A stretch of 64,000 nt of DNA from Methylobacterium sp. 2A (GCF_009806555.1 NZ_VUOK01000036.1:59701-123700); one strand, 5' to 3'. Positions 38,857 through 47,517 are shown, numbered from the stretch's first letter. A program made the numbers and translations. The notes: generated by a model not told the origin, from the letters alone.

Positions 38857-40113
38857 ATGGACCTTTCCCCGAGCCGCCGCACGCTCCTGAAGGGCGCCGC
38901 CGCGCTCGCCGCGACGCCGGTCACCGGCTTCCCGGCGGTGCACGCCGCCGAGCCCGTGACCCTGCGCTATCTCGGCACCGCGGTGAACCAGTCCGCCGAC
39001 ATCGCCCGGAAGGTGAAGGAGGATCTCGGCATCACCCTCGAATACATTCCGGTGGTGACCGACGAGGTGACCAAGCGGGCGGTCACCCAGCCGAACTCCT
39101 TCGACCTGATCGACACCGAGTATTTCAGCCTCAAGAAGATCCTGCCCTCCGGCAACCTGCAGGGCATGGACGCCAAAAGAATCAAGCTCGCCGACAAGAT
39201 TTCCTCGGTCTTCACCAAGGGTGAGGTCGCGGGCAAGAAGATCGGCGACCAGGGCACGGCGCCCAGGAAGGTCTTCTACCTGGAGGGCCAGGACTCCAAG
39301 AAATTTGCCGGCGAACAGACCCAGTGGATCTCGCTGATCCCGACCGTCTACAACGCCGACACGCTGGGCATCCGGCCGGACCTGATCAAGGTCCCGGTCA
39401 CGAGCTGGAAGGAGCTCCTGAATCCGGCCTTCAAGGGCAAGGCCTCGATCCTCAACATCCCGTCGATCGGCATCATGGATGCCGCCATGGTGGTGGAGGC
39501 CACCGGCGACTACACCTATGGCGACAAGGGCAACATGACGCGCCCCGAGATCGACCGGACCATCAAGGTGCTGATCGAGGCCAAGCGCGCCGGACAGTTC
39601 CGGGCCTTCTGGCAGGACTTCAACGAATCCGTGAACCTGATGGCCTCGGGCGAGACGGTGATCCAGTCGATGTGGTCGCCCGCCGTCACGAAGGTGCGCG
39701 CCCAGGGGGTGCCGTGCACCTACCAGCCGCTGAAGGAGGGTTACCGGGCCTGGGCCTCGGGCTTCGGCATCCCGAAGACCCTGAGCGGCAGGAAGCTCGA
39801 CGCCGCCTACGATTTCATCAACTGGTTCCTGTCCGGCTGGGGCGGGGCCTATCTCAACCGGCAGGGCTACTATTCCGCGGTGCTGGAGACCGCCCAGGCG
39901 AACATGCAGCCCTACGAATGGGCCTTCTGGATGGAGGGCAAGCCCGCCGAGAAGGACATTTTGGGCCCCGACGGCACCCTGATCGAGAAGGCCGGCGCCA
40001 CCCGCGACGGCGGCTCCTTCGACGCGCGGATGGGCGCGGTCGCCTGCTGGAACGCCGTGATGGACGAGAACACCTACATGGTGCGCAAGTGGAACGAGTT
40101 CATCGCGGCGTGA
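38857..40113 (+). CDS. ABC transporter periplasmic substrate-binding protein (PotD-like)
   Basis: A 418-residue binding protein with a twin-arginine-like signal (SRRTLLKGAAALAATPVTGFP, cleaved near residue 30, AVHAAEP). The mature protein has the family 1/PotD fold: LRYLGTAVNQSADIARKVKE, IPTVYNADTLGIRPDLI, LLNPAFKGKASILNIPSIGI and SGFGIPKTLSGRKLDAAYDFINW. These proteins bind polyamines or other small amine/amide solutes. The hydantoinase context suggests a cyclic ureide or related nitrogen compound, which is inference. Its stop overlaps the GTG of the first permease. Confidence 0.92.
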   Translation: MDLSPSRRTLLKGAAALAATPVTGFPAVHAAEPVTLRYLGTAVNQSADIARKVKEDLGITLEYIPVVTDEVTKRAVTQPNSFDLIDTEYFSLKKILPSGNLQGMDAKRIKLADKISSVFTKGEVAGKKIGDQGTAPRKVFYLEGQDSKKFAGEQTQWISLIPTVYNADTLGIRPDLIKVPVTSWKELLNPAFKGKASILNIPSIGIMDAAMVVEATGDYTYGDKGNMTRPEIDRTIKVLIEAKRAGQFRAFWQDFNESVNLMASGETVIQSMWSPAVTKVRAQGVPCTYQPLKEGYRAWASGFGIPKTLSGRKLDAAYDFINWFLSGWGGAYLNRQGYYSAVLETAQANMQPYEWAFWMEGKPAEKDILGPDGTLIEKAGATRDGGSFDARMGAVACWNAVMDENTYMVRKWNEFIAA

Positions 40114-41120
40114 GCGGGCTCACCTTTCCCCTCCCCCCTGTGGAGAGGGGCAGGGGCGGGGGTGGTGCAGACGGCACCGCACCGCTCGATCCTGCACCAC
40201 CCCCACCTCCGGCTCCTCCCCCCCGGGGAGAGGAGAGTCGCGTTGCGCCTCTCCGCCCGCGCCGCGCCCTCGCCTATCTCCAGGCCGCGCCGCTCGCCCT
40301 GATCTTTCTGATCTTCCTGGTGATCCCGCTGGTGCTCACCGGGATCGTCTCCCTCTGGGAGTACAACGAGTACGAGATCATCCCGGCGCTCACCCTCCAG
40401 AACTACGCCGACGTGTTCGACGGCTGCCTGTCGGCCGACCTCTGCACGACTCTGCGCACCTATCTCTCGACGGTGAAGTTCGTCGCCCTGACGCTGGCGA
40501 TCACCCTGCCGCTGGGCTTCGCGATCGCCTATTTCCTGGCCTTCCATATCCGCTCAGGCACGGTGCGGATGGGCCTGTTCCTGCTCTGCACGATCCCGTT
40601 CTGGACCTCGAACGTGATCCGCATGATCTCGTGGATCCCGCTGCTCGGCCGCAACGGCCTGATCAACGACACGCTCCGTGCGCTCGGCCTGATCCGGCAG
40701 CCGATCGAGGGCCTGCTCTACTCCGACTTCGCGGTGGTCCTGGCCTTCGTGCACCTCGACACGGTGTTCATGATCGTGCCGATCTTCAACAGCCTCGCCC
40801 GCATCGACCGGCGGCTGATCGAGGCGGCGCGGGATTGCGGCGCGTCGGGCGCGCAGATCCTCTGGACCGTGATCCTGCCGCTGGCCAAGCCCGGCATCGC
40901 CATCGGCACCATCTTCGTGACGACCCTGGTGATGGGCGACTTCGTCACGGTCGGCGTCATGGGCGGGCAGCAGATCGCCAGCGTCGGCAAGGTGATCCAG
41001 GTGCAGATGGCCTACCTGCAATTCCCGGCGGCGGCCGCCAACGCCATGGTGCTGCTCGCCGCCGTGCTGCTGATGATCCTGGGTCTCACCCGGATGATCG
41101 ACCTCCGGCGGGAGCTGTAG
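40110..41120 (+). CDS. ABC transporter permease (PotB-like) with repeat-derived N terminus
   Basis: A permease with six hydrophobic segments and the EAA loop (EAARDCGASGAQILWTVILPLAKPGI). The first helix begins near LAYLQAAPLALIFLIFLVIP. The only in-frame starts before that helix are GTG at 40110, overlapping the upstream stop, and GTG at 40140. Both place a family C repeat inside the coding region, so residues roughly 6-42 (rich in Pro, Gly and Arg, for example [13 protein letters not shown]) come from the repeat. Normal PotB-like proteins have only a short leader before the first helix. Translation may be less efficient or start at an unrecognised codon near 40238, after GAGGAGAG. Confidence 0.85.
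   Translation: MSGLTFPLPPVERGRGGGGADGTAPLDPAPPPPPAPPPRGEESRVAPLRPRRALAYLQAAPLALIFLIFLVIPLVLTGIVSLWEYNEYEIIPALTLQNYADVFDGCLSADLCTTLRTYLSTVKFVALTLAITLPLGFAIAYFLAFHIRSGTVRMGLFLLCTIPFWTSNVIRMISWIPLLGRNGLINDTLRALGLIRQPIEGLLYSDFAVVLAFVHLDTVFMIVPIFNSLARIDRRLIEAARDCGASGAQILWTVILPLAKPGIAIGTIFVTTLVMGDFVTVGVMGGQQIASVGKVIQVQMAYLQFPAAAANAMVLLAAVLLMILGLTRMIDLRREL
40126..40235. repeat. Repeat family C palindrome at the binding-protein/permease junction
   Basis: About 110 bp made of two inverted arms: CCCCTCCCCCCTGTGGAGAG with GGGGGTGGTGCAG on the left, and CTGCACCACCCCCACC with CTCCCCCCCGGGGAGAGGAG on the right. The same plan appears at 59567-59680 and inside both MITE copies. The transcript would form a long hairpin right at the start of the permease gene. 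Confidence 0.8.
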
Positions 41121-41122
41121 CG

Positions 41123-42010
41123 ATGGACCAGCCCCGGGGCCGCGCCTTCTACCTGCTGGCGGCGGTCTTCGCCCTCTACGTCCTGTTCCTCTACGGGCCG
41201 ACGCTGACGATCCTGGCGCTCAGCTTCCAGGGTCCGTCCGGCGGCCTGACCTTCCCGATGAACGGCATCTCGACCCACTGGTTCGCCAAGCTGTGGGAGG
41301 GCGTCGGCGTGGTCGACATCTGGGCGGCGCTGCGCCGCTCCCTGGCGCTCGGCCTCGTGGTGATGGCGCTCACCGTGGGCATCGCGTTCTACGCCGGCCT
41401 CGCCTTCCGGAAGGGGTTCTGGGGGGCGGGCCTCGTCTTCGCCCTGGCGGTGTCGAGCCTGATCGTGCCGTCGATCGTGGTCTCCCTCGGGATCGGGCTG
41501 GAGTTCCGGCTCCTCGACGACGCCATCAAGGCGCTCGCCGCCGCCACCGGCTGGGGCTTCCTGCAGGATCACGGCACCTTGATGGGCCTCTACAGCTCGG
41601 CGCTCGGGGCGCACCTCACCTGGACGCTGCCCTTCGGCCTGCTGATCATGTTCGCGGTGTTCAACCGGTTCGACCCGGCCTACGAGGAGGCCGCGCGCGA
41701 CCTCGGCGCCAGCGGACCGCAGACGCTGCGCCACGTGGTGGTGCCGATCCTCGCGCCCGCCCTCGTCGGCGTCGCGCTGTTCGGCTTCACCCTGTCGTTC
41801 GACGAGCTCGCCCGCACCAGCCAGGCGATCGGCGGCCGCAACACCCTGCCGCTGGAATTGCAGGGCCTGACCACCACGGTGACGACGCCGGAGATCTACG
41901 CGCTGGGCACGGTGACCACGGCGGTCTCAGGCTTGGTGATCGGGACGGCGCTCGGTTTGACGCTATGGCTGCAGAAGCGCCGCGCGCGGCGGGCGCTGGC
42001 GGGGTTGTAG
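41123..42010 (+). CDS. ABC transporter permease (PotC-like)
   Basis: A 295-residue inner-membrane permease with six helices. The first is FYLLAAVFALYVLFLYGPTLTILALSF. The EAA motif is EEAARDLGASGPQTLRHVVVPILAPAL, which contacts the ATPase. TLSFDELARTSQAIGGRNTLPLE near the end is typical of PotC-like partners. It begins two bases after the first permease and closes the importer operon. Confidence 0.94.
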   Translation: MDQPRGRAFYLLAAVFALYVLFLYGPTLTILALSFQGPSGGLTFPMNGISTHWFAKLWEGVGVVDIWAALRRSLALGLVVMALTVGIAFYAGLAFRKGFWGAGLVFALAVSSLIVPSIVVSLGIGLEFRLLDDAIKALAAATGWGFLQDHGTLMGLYSSALGAHLTWTLPFGLLIMFAVFNRFDPAYEEAARDLGASGPQTLRHVVVPILAPALVGVALFGFTLSFDELARTSQAIGGRNTLPLELQGLTTTVTTPEIYALGTVTTAVSGLVIGTALGLTLWLQKRRARRALAGL

Positions 42011-42036
42011 CCGTAGTCGAGAAGAAAACCATTACG

Positions 42037-42240
42037 CTATGCGCCACGCTTGGCCGCTCTCATGCGCTGCGCATGATGGGCATGCAGATCCGCGAAGACC
42101 TGATCGGCCAGGATCGCAGGGCGCGGATCGTCCAGCGCTTCCTGAACCCGCTGCCGCAGAATGGCCTCCAGCGCAGCCTTCTCGCGGTCGAGGGCTCGCG
42201 GCTCGCCGAGGGCGGCCGTGATGGGTTTGCTCGCACGCAG
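42037..42240 (-). pseudogene. Probable ParD-like antitoxin remnant with internal deletion
   Basis: The frame reads ASKPITAALGEP and then directly ALDREKAALEAILRQR, VQEALDDPRPAILADQVFAD and LHAHHAQRMRAAKRGA. From memory, ParD antitoxins have a start like SKPITVTLG, then about 40 residues of ribbon-helix-helix, then RALxREEAALxxxL and DDPRPSIPAxxVFxxLxxHHA. Here the two ends are fused without the middle, and the expected ATG is a CTG (42238-42240). The open frame extends upstream to 42372, but that part looks random. No ParE toxin is adjacent. I infer a dead antitoxin; a small unrelated protein is possible. Confidence 0.4.
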
Positions 42241-42343
42241 AGCCGGATGTCCGCGGTGGATGGGGTCCGCCGTTGCCCAACAGGGTTCCGGCGAGGCACC
42301 GATCTTCTCACCATGCCCGCATGCGAGTCGATGAGGTTCGCTT

Positions 42344-42662
42344 GTGTGGCTGGCCGATTCCGTTGCGATCACGATCCTCGATGATGGCCGCGGAAATACG
42401 GTCCTGATCGAGATCGAAACGCCGGTCGGGCGGCTGCAGGCAGTCGGCGAGCTGAGCAGATCGGCCCAACATTGTATTTCGCCCTGCCCATATTCAGGGG
42501 CGGCATAGGGGTGCCCTTGGGCGGGTTGGTCTCAACGCGATCGGTGCGGCGATCTTGAGAGAGGCTGAAGTCGATGCGATCGTCATTGAAGGAGGCGCTC
42601 GAACGACGGGAGCGGGACCGAAGCGCGGGCGCCGACCACCGCCCGTCCGGTCTCCCCGTTGA
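42344..42662 (+). pseudogene. Small conserved hypothetical gene with one frameshift
   Basis: GTG 42344 (TGAGG upstream) opens WLADSVAITILDDGRGNTVL, then IEIETPVGRLQAVGEL, and runs into a stop at 42506. In another frame the sequence continues sensibly from about 42450: DRPNIVFRPAHIQGRHRG, then ALGRVGLNAIGAAILREAEV, then DAIVIEGGARTTGAGPKR and a basic end with TGA at 42660. Removing one A near 42448 joins them into one protein of about 105 residues. The end (EGxARTTGAxPxRRP) resembles a small protein family I remember from Methylobacterium. The function is unknown. Confidence 0.6.
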
Positions 42663-43002
42663 GCTCGTGCTCCAGGCCTCGAGCCCGATCGAGCAACCCG
42701 TCAGCCTCGTGCGAGCCCTGATGGACTTCGGTCTGGATTTGCGAGACGCGCACGACACTGTCGATCGCCTCGCGAGCGGCGAGCGGATCTATGTGACCCT
42801 GCACCTGACGCCGAGTGGCAACTCGCCTTTCGCCCTGAGCCAGTTCGGTGCGGCCGCGTCCGCGCCCCAGCCGGTCGAGGCATCGACAATCCCTGGCGAT
42901 GTCCTGGGCGCGATCGATGCGTGGCGCCTGTCGAGGCCGGAGCGGCCGAGCCGAGAGGAAGCCATCGGCATGATCCTCCGGAGCGGGCTCGCAGCCCCAT
43001 AG
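42574..43002 (+). CDS. Small hypothetical protein (start uncertain)
   Basis: The frame encodes up to 142 residues. The convincing part starts about residue 32: VLQASSPIEQPVSLVRALMD, FGLDLRDAHDTVDRLASGER, IYVTLHLTPSG, and at the end AIDAWRLSRPERPSREEAIGMILRSGL, which resembles a ribbon-helix-helix-like C terminus. The first 30 codons overlap, in another frame, the conserved end of the broken gene at 42344-42662, so they are probably not original and the true start may be GTG 42667. The N-terminal helix pair and strand suggest a small regulator, but I cannot name it. Confidence 0.5.
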   Translation: MRSSLKEALERRERDRSAGADHRPSGLPVELVLQASSPIEQPVSLVRALMDFGLDLRDAHDTVDRLASGERIYVTLHLTPSGNSPFALSQFGAAASAPQPVEASTIPGDVLGAIDAWRLSRPERPSREEAIGMILRSGLAAP

Positions 43003-43102
43003 CGGCGCCACCCGAACATTGCCAATCCACCCCCGTCCGTGTATGCGCACCCCGCGCCCCCGAGACACCCTTGGAGGCAGGGGCGCGCCGGGAAGGGGTT
43101 GA

Positions 43103-43127
43103 GCCGTCCGTAGCGGGCGGCTTTTTC
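43103..43127 (+). terminator. Rho-independent terminator
   Basis: GCCGTCCG and CGGGCGGC (one wobble) form a stem around a three-base loop, followed by TTTTTC. It ends the transcript of the small hypothetical gene and isolates rplY, whose ATG is 35 bases further on. Confidence 0.7.
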
Positions 43128-43161
43128 GCGTTCCGGCTCCAGCCATCGAAAGGATCACGCC

Positions 43162-43842
43162 ATGAGCGCTGTGAAGACGCTTGAGGCCGTGGCACGCGAC
43201 CGGGTCGGCAAGGGGGCCGCCCGGGCCGTTCGTCGCCAGGGCCAGGTTCCCGCCGTCATCTACGGGGGCGGCCAGCCGCCGCAATCCATCGCGGTCGACC
43301 TCATCCGCACCCGCACCCTGATCTACGCCGGCGGCTTCAAGACCACGCTGTTCGAGATCAACGCCGGCGGCAAGAAGATCCGCGCGATCCCGCGCGACTT
43401 CCAGCTCGACCCGGTGACCGGCGTGCCGCTGCACGTCGACTTCCTGCGGGTCGTCTCGGGCCAGACCGTCACGGTCGAGGTGCCGGTGCACTTCGTCAAC
43501 GAGGACGCGGCCCCCGGCATCAAGAAGCTCGGCGGCACCCTCAACATCGTGGCCCACACCCTGAGCCTCGACGTCGCCCCCGACCAGATCCCGGATGCGA
43601 TCGAGGTCGACCTGACCGGCCGCGCGATCGGCGACGTGATCCACGTCTCCGACATCAAGATCCCGGCCGGCTCCTACACCGGCGAGGCGACCGACCCGGT
43701 GGCCAACATCGTGCCGCCGACGGTGCTCGGTGCCGAGGTGGAGGCCGAGGAGGCCGCCGTCGCCGAGGCACAGGCGAGCGAGGCCGCCGACGAGAAGGCC
43801 GAGGCTGCCGAAGGCGAGAAGAAGGACGGCGACGAGGCCTGA
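43162..43842 (+). CDS. rplY: 50S ribosomal protein L25 (CTC/TL5 form)
   Basis: A 226-residue L25 of the long, general-stress type. The N-terminal 5S-rRNA-binding domain covers residues 1-95 (EAVARDRVGKGAARAVRRQGQVPAVIYGG), and the C-terminal beta domain about 100-185 (VEVPVHFVNEDAAPGIKKLGG ... DLTGRAIGDVIHVSDIKIP). An acidic Ala/Glu tail of about 40 residues ends the protein. CGAAAGGA precedes the ATG. Peptidyl-tRNA hydrolase, which often follows rplY, is absent; instead a terminator and a convergent pdxH follow. Confidence 0.97.
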   Translation: MSAVKTLEAVARDRVGKGAARAVRRQGQVPAVIYGGGQPPQSIAVDLIRTRTLIYAGGFKTTLFEINAGGKKIRAIPRDFQLDPVTGVPLHVDFLRVVSGQTVTVEVPVHFVNEDAAPGIKKLGGTLNIVAHTLSLDVAPDQIPDAIEVDLTGRAIGDVIHVSDIKIPAGSYTGEATDPVANIVPPTVLGAEVEAEEAAVAEAQASEAADEKAEAAEGEKKDGDEA

Positions 43843-43868
43843 GCCGCGTCGGACCGTCCAGCGCGATC

Positions 43869-43905
43869 GAGAGCCCCGGCCCTGTCGGGGCTCTCTTCGT
43901 TTCAG
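43869..43905 (+). terminator. Terminator between rplY and pdxH
   Basis: GAGAGCCCCG pairs perfectly with CGGGGCTCTC around a seven-base loop, followed by TTCGTTTC. It lies between two convergent genes and may serve rplY mainly; the opposite strand has no long T run. Confidence 0.75.
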
Positions 43906-43915
43906 GGGCCGGGGC

Positions 43916-44593
43916 TCAAGGATAGAGCCGCGCCCGGCTCCAGCCGTCGCCGGTCCGGGTGAAGCGGACCCGGTCGTGCAGACGGAAGTCGCCGTTCTGC
44001 CAGAACTCGATGCTCACCGGCGTGATGCGGTAGCCGGTCCAGTGCGGGGGCCGCGGGATCGGTCCGTCCCCGTAGTGCGCGGAGAGGTCGGCCACCGCGT
44101 CCATCAGCGTGGCGCGGTCGGCGAGCGGGCGCGATTGCTGGCTGGCGATGGCGCCGAGCCGGCTCTCCCGGCGGCGGCTCGCGAAATAGGCATCCGCCTC
44201 CTCCGGCGTCACCGGCGAGACCGGACCCCGGGCACGCACCTGCCGCCGCAGGCTCTTCCAGTACAGCACCAGGGCGGCCTGCGGATTCTGCGCCAGTTCC
44301 TCGCCCTTGGCGGAGTGCGCGTTGGTGTAAAAAACGAAGCCGCGCGCGTCGAAACCCTTCAGGAGCACCACGCGGACATCGGGCAGCCCGTCGGATCCCG
44401 CGGTGGCGAGCGCCATCGCGTTCGGGTCCTCGGGCTCGGCGGCCTCCGCCTCCTTCATCCAGGCGGAAAACAGGGCGAGCGGGTCGTCGCTCTGGGTGAA
44501 GTCCGCGCCTCGCGGGTCATCGGTCCTTAACTGATCCACGCCAAGACTCCTGCCTGCCGCGTCCAGGGCCTGAGGGGGCACCGACATCGGCAT
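43916..44593 (-). CDS. pdxH: Pyridoxamine/pyridoxine 5'-phosphate oxidase
   Basis: A 225-residue FMN enzyme that makes pyridoxal 5'-phosphate. Signature regions are [66 protein letters not shown] (FMN and substrate binding), [19 protein letters not shown] and the C-terminal [17 protein letters not shown] ... RLYP. I place the start at 44593 (MPMSVPPQ); ATG 44587 is equally possible and the frame is open to 44659. The PLP it makes is used by glyA, encoded about 10 kb downstream, though this is general metabolism rather than an operon link. Confidence 0.96.
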   Translation of the reverse strand: MPMSVPPQALDAAGRSLGVDQLRTDDPRGADFTQSDDPLALFSAWMKEAEAAEPEDPNAMALATAGSDGLPDVRVVLLKGFDARGFVFYTNAHSAKGEELAQNPQAALVLYWKSLRRQVRARGPVSPVTPEEADAYFASRRRESRLGAIASQQSRPLADRATLMDAVADLSAHYGDGPIPRPPHWTGYRITPVSIEFWQNGDFRLHDRVRFTRTGDGWSRARLYP

Positions 44594-44631
44594 GTTCGGT
44601 CGAGCGGAAAGCCCGTCGTGAGTCAGGTGTA

Positions 44632-45168
44632 ATGCGGCGATGCGCGTGTAAAGAGGCACGGCGGCAGGCGCGCTTCGGCGCGTCCGTGCTGTCTCTGTCG
44701 ATGATGCTGGTCCTGTGCGGCTGCAGCCAGCCGCTGCTCGTCTTCCACGGGGCGGACGAGGCGCCCCGCGTGGCCGCGGAGCCCACCGTCACCGGCAGCA
44801 TCGAGAAACGGCCCCTGAGCTTCGGGAACGACCTCGCCGAGGAGGATTGGCGGCGAGCCCGGGCGGCTCTGACGGTCGCGCTGGATCCGCAGGGCAACGG
44901 GCGTCCGGTGAAATGGGACAACCCCGAGACGGGCCTGCACGGCACCGTCAACCCGACCGGCCTGCCTTACGTGGCCGACGACCTGATCTGCCGCAACTTC
45001 CTGGCCTCCGTGGTCGCCCCGCAGCGCAGCCGCTTCGTGCGCGGCACCGGCTGCAAGCCCTCGGGCGGCGCCTGGACGCTCACGCGCATCCGGACCGCGA
45101 AGGGTCCGAACGCTTCGGATGACGGCCGGCCCCGTGCGGGGGCCGGCGCAGGGGGGACGGCTCAGTAG
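44632..45168 (+). CDS. RT0821/Lpp0805-like surface lipoprotein
   Basis: A 178-residue exported protein. The signal region ([14 protein letters not shown]) has a lipobox-like L-C-G-C with the lipidated Cys at 31, although Cys at the -2 position is unusual. The mature part contains [28 protein letters not shown] and [13 protein letters not shown], the hallmarks of the RT0821/Lpp0805 surface-protein family related to 17-kDa antigens. Two cysteines (DLICRNF and GTGCKPS) may form a disulfide. The last codons include a strong GC hairpin (45124-45147) that may double as a terminator. It overlaps the convergent gene by 7 bp. Confidence 0.8.
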   Translation: MRRCACKEARRQARFGASVLSLSMMLVLCGCSQPLLVFHGADEAPRVAAEPTVTGSIEKRPLSFGNDLAEEDWRRARAALTVALDPQGNGRPVKWDNPETGLHGTVNPTGLPYVADDLICRNFLASVVAPQRSRFVRGTGCKPSGGAWTLTRIRTAKGPNASDDGRPRAGAGAGGTAQ

Positions 45169-45449
45169 GGATAGCCGTAATAGGGCCGCATGCGCAGACG
45201 CGGCTGGGCGGCCGGCGGCGCGACGTAGCGGGCGGCGGCCTCCGGATCGTAGGTCCGGATGTAGGGATCGAGCGCCGGGTCGCGGTAATTACCGTTGTTC
45301 ACGCCGGCCGAACGGTCGTTGCCGCTCAGCGCCGCGTAGGGCGAGAGCCCGCTGCCGCTGTCACCGCCACCACCGCCGCCCCAGGCGAAGGCCGTCCCGG
45401 GCAGGGCGACGAGGAGCATTGCCGTGAGCGTCAGCGTCTTGCGCGTCAT
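45162..45449 (-). CDS. Small exported Gly/Tyr/Pro-rich protein
   Basis: A 95-residue protein with a clear signal peptide (TLTLTAMLLVALPGTAFA, cleavage near residue 22) followed by a run of glycines (WGGGGGGDSGSG) and a short mature part ending [21 protein letters not shown] precedes the ATG. No cysteine or catalytic motif is present. It is probably a periplasmic or cell-surface peptide; I recognise no family. Confidence 0.7.
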   Translation of the reverse strand: MTRKTLTLTAMLLVALPGTAFAWGGGGGGDSGSGLSPYAALSGNDRSAGVNNGNYRDPALDPYIRTYDPEAAARYVAPPAAQPRLRMRPYYGYPY

Positions 45450-45563
45450 GTCCTGTCTCCAAAACCTCTGACTCGGCGAACGGCACAGCCGAACGGGGAG
45501 TTCCCGGATAGCCCCGGATCAGCCGCGTGACACGGTATCACGGCCGCGCAACAGAGGTTTACG

Positions 45564-45704
45564 ATGCCGGATGAAACGCATCAATTTTTGATGACGTCGA
45601 CAGGAATCGCCCGGCATGGCCGGATTGTTCTGGTGGACAACCGGTCGGTCTTGCTGGATCGTACCGCCAAGCAACAGCTTCCGAGCCCGCATCGACCGTA
45701 TTGA
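45564..45704 (+). other. Possible 46-residue ORF in the 45450-45788 gap
   Basis: ATG 45564, with ACAGAGG upstream, opens a 46-codon frame: MPDETHQFLMTSTGIARHGR, then IVLVDNRSVLLDRTAKQQLP and a short end. The sequence is less GC-biased than random frames here, but I recognise no family. It may be a small protein, the stump of a lost gene, or chance. I see nothing else in the 339-bp gap. Confidence 0.25.
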
Positions 45705-45788
45705 CGGCCGTCCAAGGCGTTTTTCAGGGCCCCACACCGTGCGCGTCGTGACGCAATACGACAGGCCGAGCGCGAGATCGTTCGGTTG

Positions 45789-47399
45789 ATGGAGCGTGTG
45801 ATCGGCGGCTCGGACCGGTCGGCGGTCGGCGGTCGGGCTCCCGCCACCCAGGCGCACGGCCCGGGCGCCGTCGCGCGATGCATCACCGTCCGCCTGGACC
45901 GCCAGTCCCTGCGCGGCTGGCATATCCGCCTCCTCGATCAGCTCGGGCAGCGGCCCGACAGGCGCGTCCGGATCGCCTGGGTGACGCAGGGCGATGGCCT
46001 GCCGGCGAATGCCGAACTGCTGTTCCGCCTGGAGGCGGCGATTCATGGGCTGCCGCGTCCGGGGCTCGCCACCGCGGCCGAGCCGGTCGCCCTGGCGCCT
46101 TACGAGGTCCGGCCGGACGAGGCGGTGAGGGCCGATACCGACCTCGTCCTCGACCTCTCGGGCGCGTCCGCCGCGCCGACCGCCTCTTCGACCGCCGCGC
46201 CTGTCTGGCGGCTCGATTTCGACGGGCGGCCCGGGGAAGCGGGCCTGCTCGCCGCCCTGTTCGCCCGCCGGGCGCCGGTGGCGGCCCTGCGCGGGCCGGA
46301 CGGCGCGCCGGTGGCCGTCGGCCGCCTCGGGGCGGAATCGCATACCGTGATGCTCGCCGCCTTCGAGGATTACCTCGCCCGGACGATCACGCTGATCGCC
46401 GCCGCCCTCGACGGGGCCGGATCGCCGACGCTGCCCGATGGCGCCGAGGCGCCGCTGCAACCGAGCCGGGTCTTCGACCTCGACGGGTTCGGGGCCGGGC
46501 GGCGCGCCGCCGGGGGCCTCGCCCGGCAGATCGCCCGCCGGCTCTACGCCCTCTGCTTCCAGGGTCCGCAATGGCGGGTGGGCTGGCGGCAGGTCGTCGG
46601 CCCGGACCTGATCGACCTGCGCCGCCACCCGGAGGGCGGCTGGAACGACCTGCCCGACGACGGACGCCGCTTCTACGCCGACCCCTTCGCCATCGCCCGG
46701 GCCGGGGCCGTGACCCTGTTCGTCGAGGAATTCGACTATCGCCGGGGCAAGGGGGTGATCTCGGCGGTCGGCTTCGAGGCCAGCGGTCCCCGGGGCCGGC
46801 CGGAGCCGGTGCTCGAACTCGAAACACACCTCTCCTACCCGTTCGTGTTCGAGGCGGACGGGCAGGCCTGGATGATCCCGGAATCCCACGCCTCCGGGAC
46901 GATCGACCTGTACCGCGCCACCGCCTTCCCGCGGGGCTGGGTCCACGAGGCGGTGCTGGTGGACGGGATCGTGGCCAGCGACGCGACGCTGCTGCGGCAC
47001 GGCGGGCGCTGGTGGCTGTTCGCCACGGTCCGGGCCGGCGGCGGCAGCTATTCCGACACGCTGCACCTCTGGCACGCGCCGCATTTCCGCGGCCCCTGGA
47101 CGCCGCATCGGCGCAACCCGGTCCTGATCGATGTCGGCTCGGCCCGGGCCGCCGGGCCGGTCGTGGCGCGGGGCGGCGCCCTGATCCGGCCGGTGCAGGA
47201 TTGCCGCGGCGGCTACGGCGCGGCGCTCGGCCTCGCCCGGATCCTGCGCCTCGACGAGGAGGGCTACGCCCAGCGAGTCGAGACCCGCCTCGGGCCCGGG
47301 GCGGCCTGGCCGGGCTCGCGCCTGCACATGCTGAGCGCGGCCGGGGGCCTGGAATTCATCGACGGCTCGCGCCCCGCCCGGCCGCGGCTGCTGGGCTGA
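45789..47399 (+). CDS. Formyltransferase-like / beta-propeller protein (GIPC-transferase-like)
   Basis: A 536-residue, apparently soluble protein with two parts. The N-terminal 250 residues resemble the formyltransferase-like fold of glycan-modifying enzymes (LRGWHIRLLDQLGQRPDRRVRIAWV). The C-terminal 280 residues look like the five-bladed beta-propeller of GH43-like proteins and of plant glucosamine inositolphosphorylceramide transferase: RFYADPFAIARAGAVTLFVEEFDYRRGKGVI, YPFVFEADGQAWMIPESHASGTIDLYRA and HGGRWWLFATV. Bacterial genes of this type usually sit in surface-polysaccharide loci, but no such neighbours are visible. The start is ATG 45789, just after a TTG. The exact reaction is unknown. 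Confidence 0.7.
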   Translation: MERVIGGSDRSAVGGRAPATQAHGPGAVARCITVRLDRQSLRGWHIRLLDQLGQRPDRRVRIAWVTQGDGLPANAELLFRLEAAIHGLPRPGLATAAEPVALAPYEVRPDEAVRADTDLVLDLSGASAAPTASSTAAPVWRLDFDGRPGEAGLLAALFARRAPVAALRGPDGAPVAVGRLGAESHTVMLAAFEDYLARTITLIAAALDGAGSPTLPDGAEAPLQPSRVFDLDGFGAGRRAAGGLARQIARRLYALCFQGPQWRVGWRQVVGPDLIDLRRHPEGGWNDLPDDGRRFYADPFAIARAGAVTLFVEEFDYRRGKGVISAVGFEASGPRGRPEPVLELETHLSYPFVFEADGQAWMIPESHASGTIDLYRATAFPRGWVHEAVLVDGIVASDATLLRHGGRWWLFATVRAGGGSYSDTLHLWHAPHFRGPWTPHRRNPVLIDVGSARAAGPVVARGGALIRPVQDCRGGYGAALGLARILRLDEEGYAQRVETRLGPGAAWPGSRLHMLSAAGGLEFIDGSRPARPRLLG

Positions 47400-47517
47400 T
47401 CGCCCGACGAAGCCCTGTCGGTGCCGAACGGCACCCGCTTGCGGCTCGCATCCCGGCGCCGGCCGCGCTAAGCGGGTGCTTCGCACGCATCTTGGAAGAA
47501 CCGCCGGGACGATCTTC

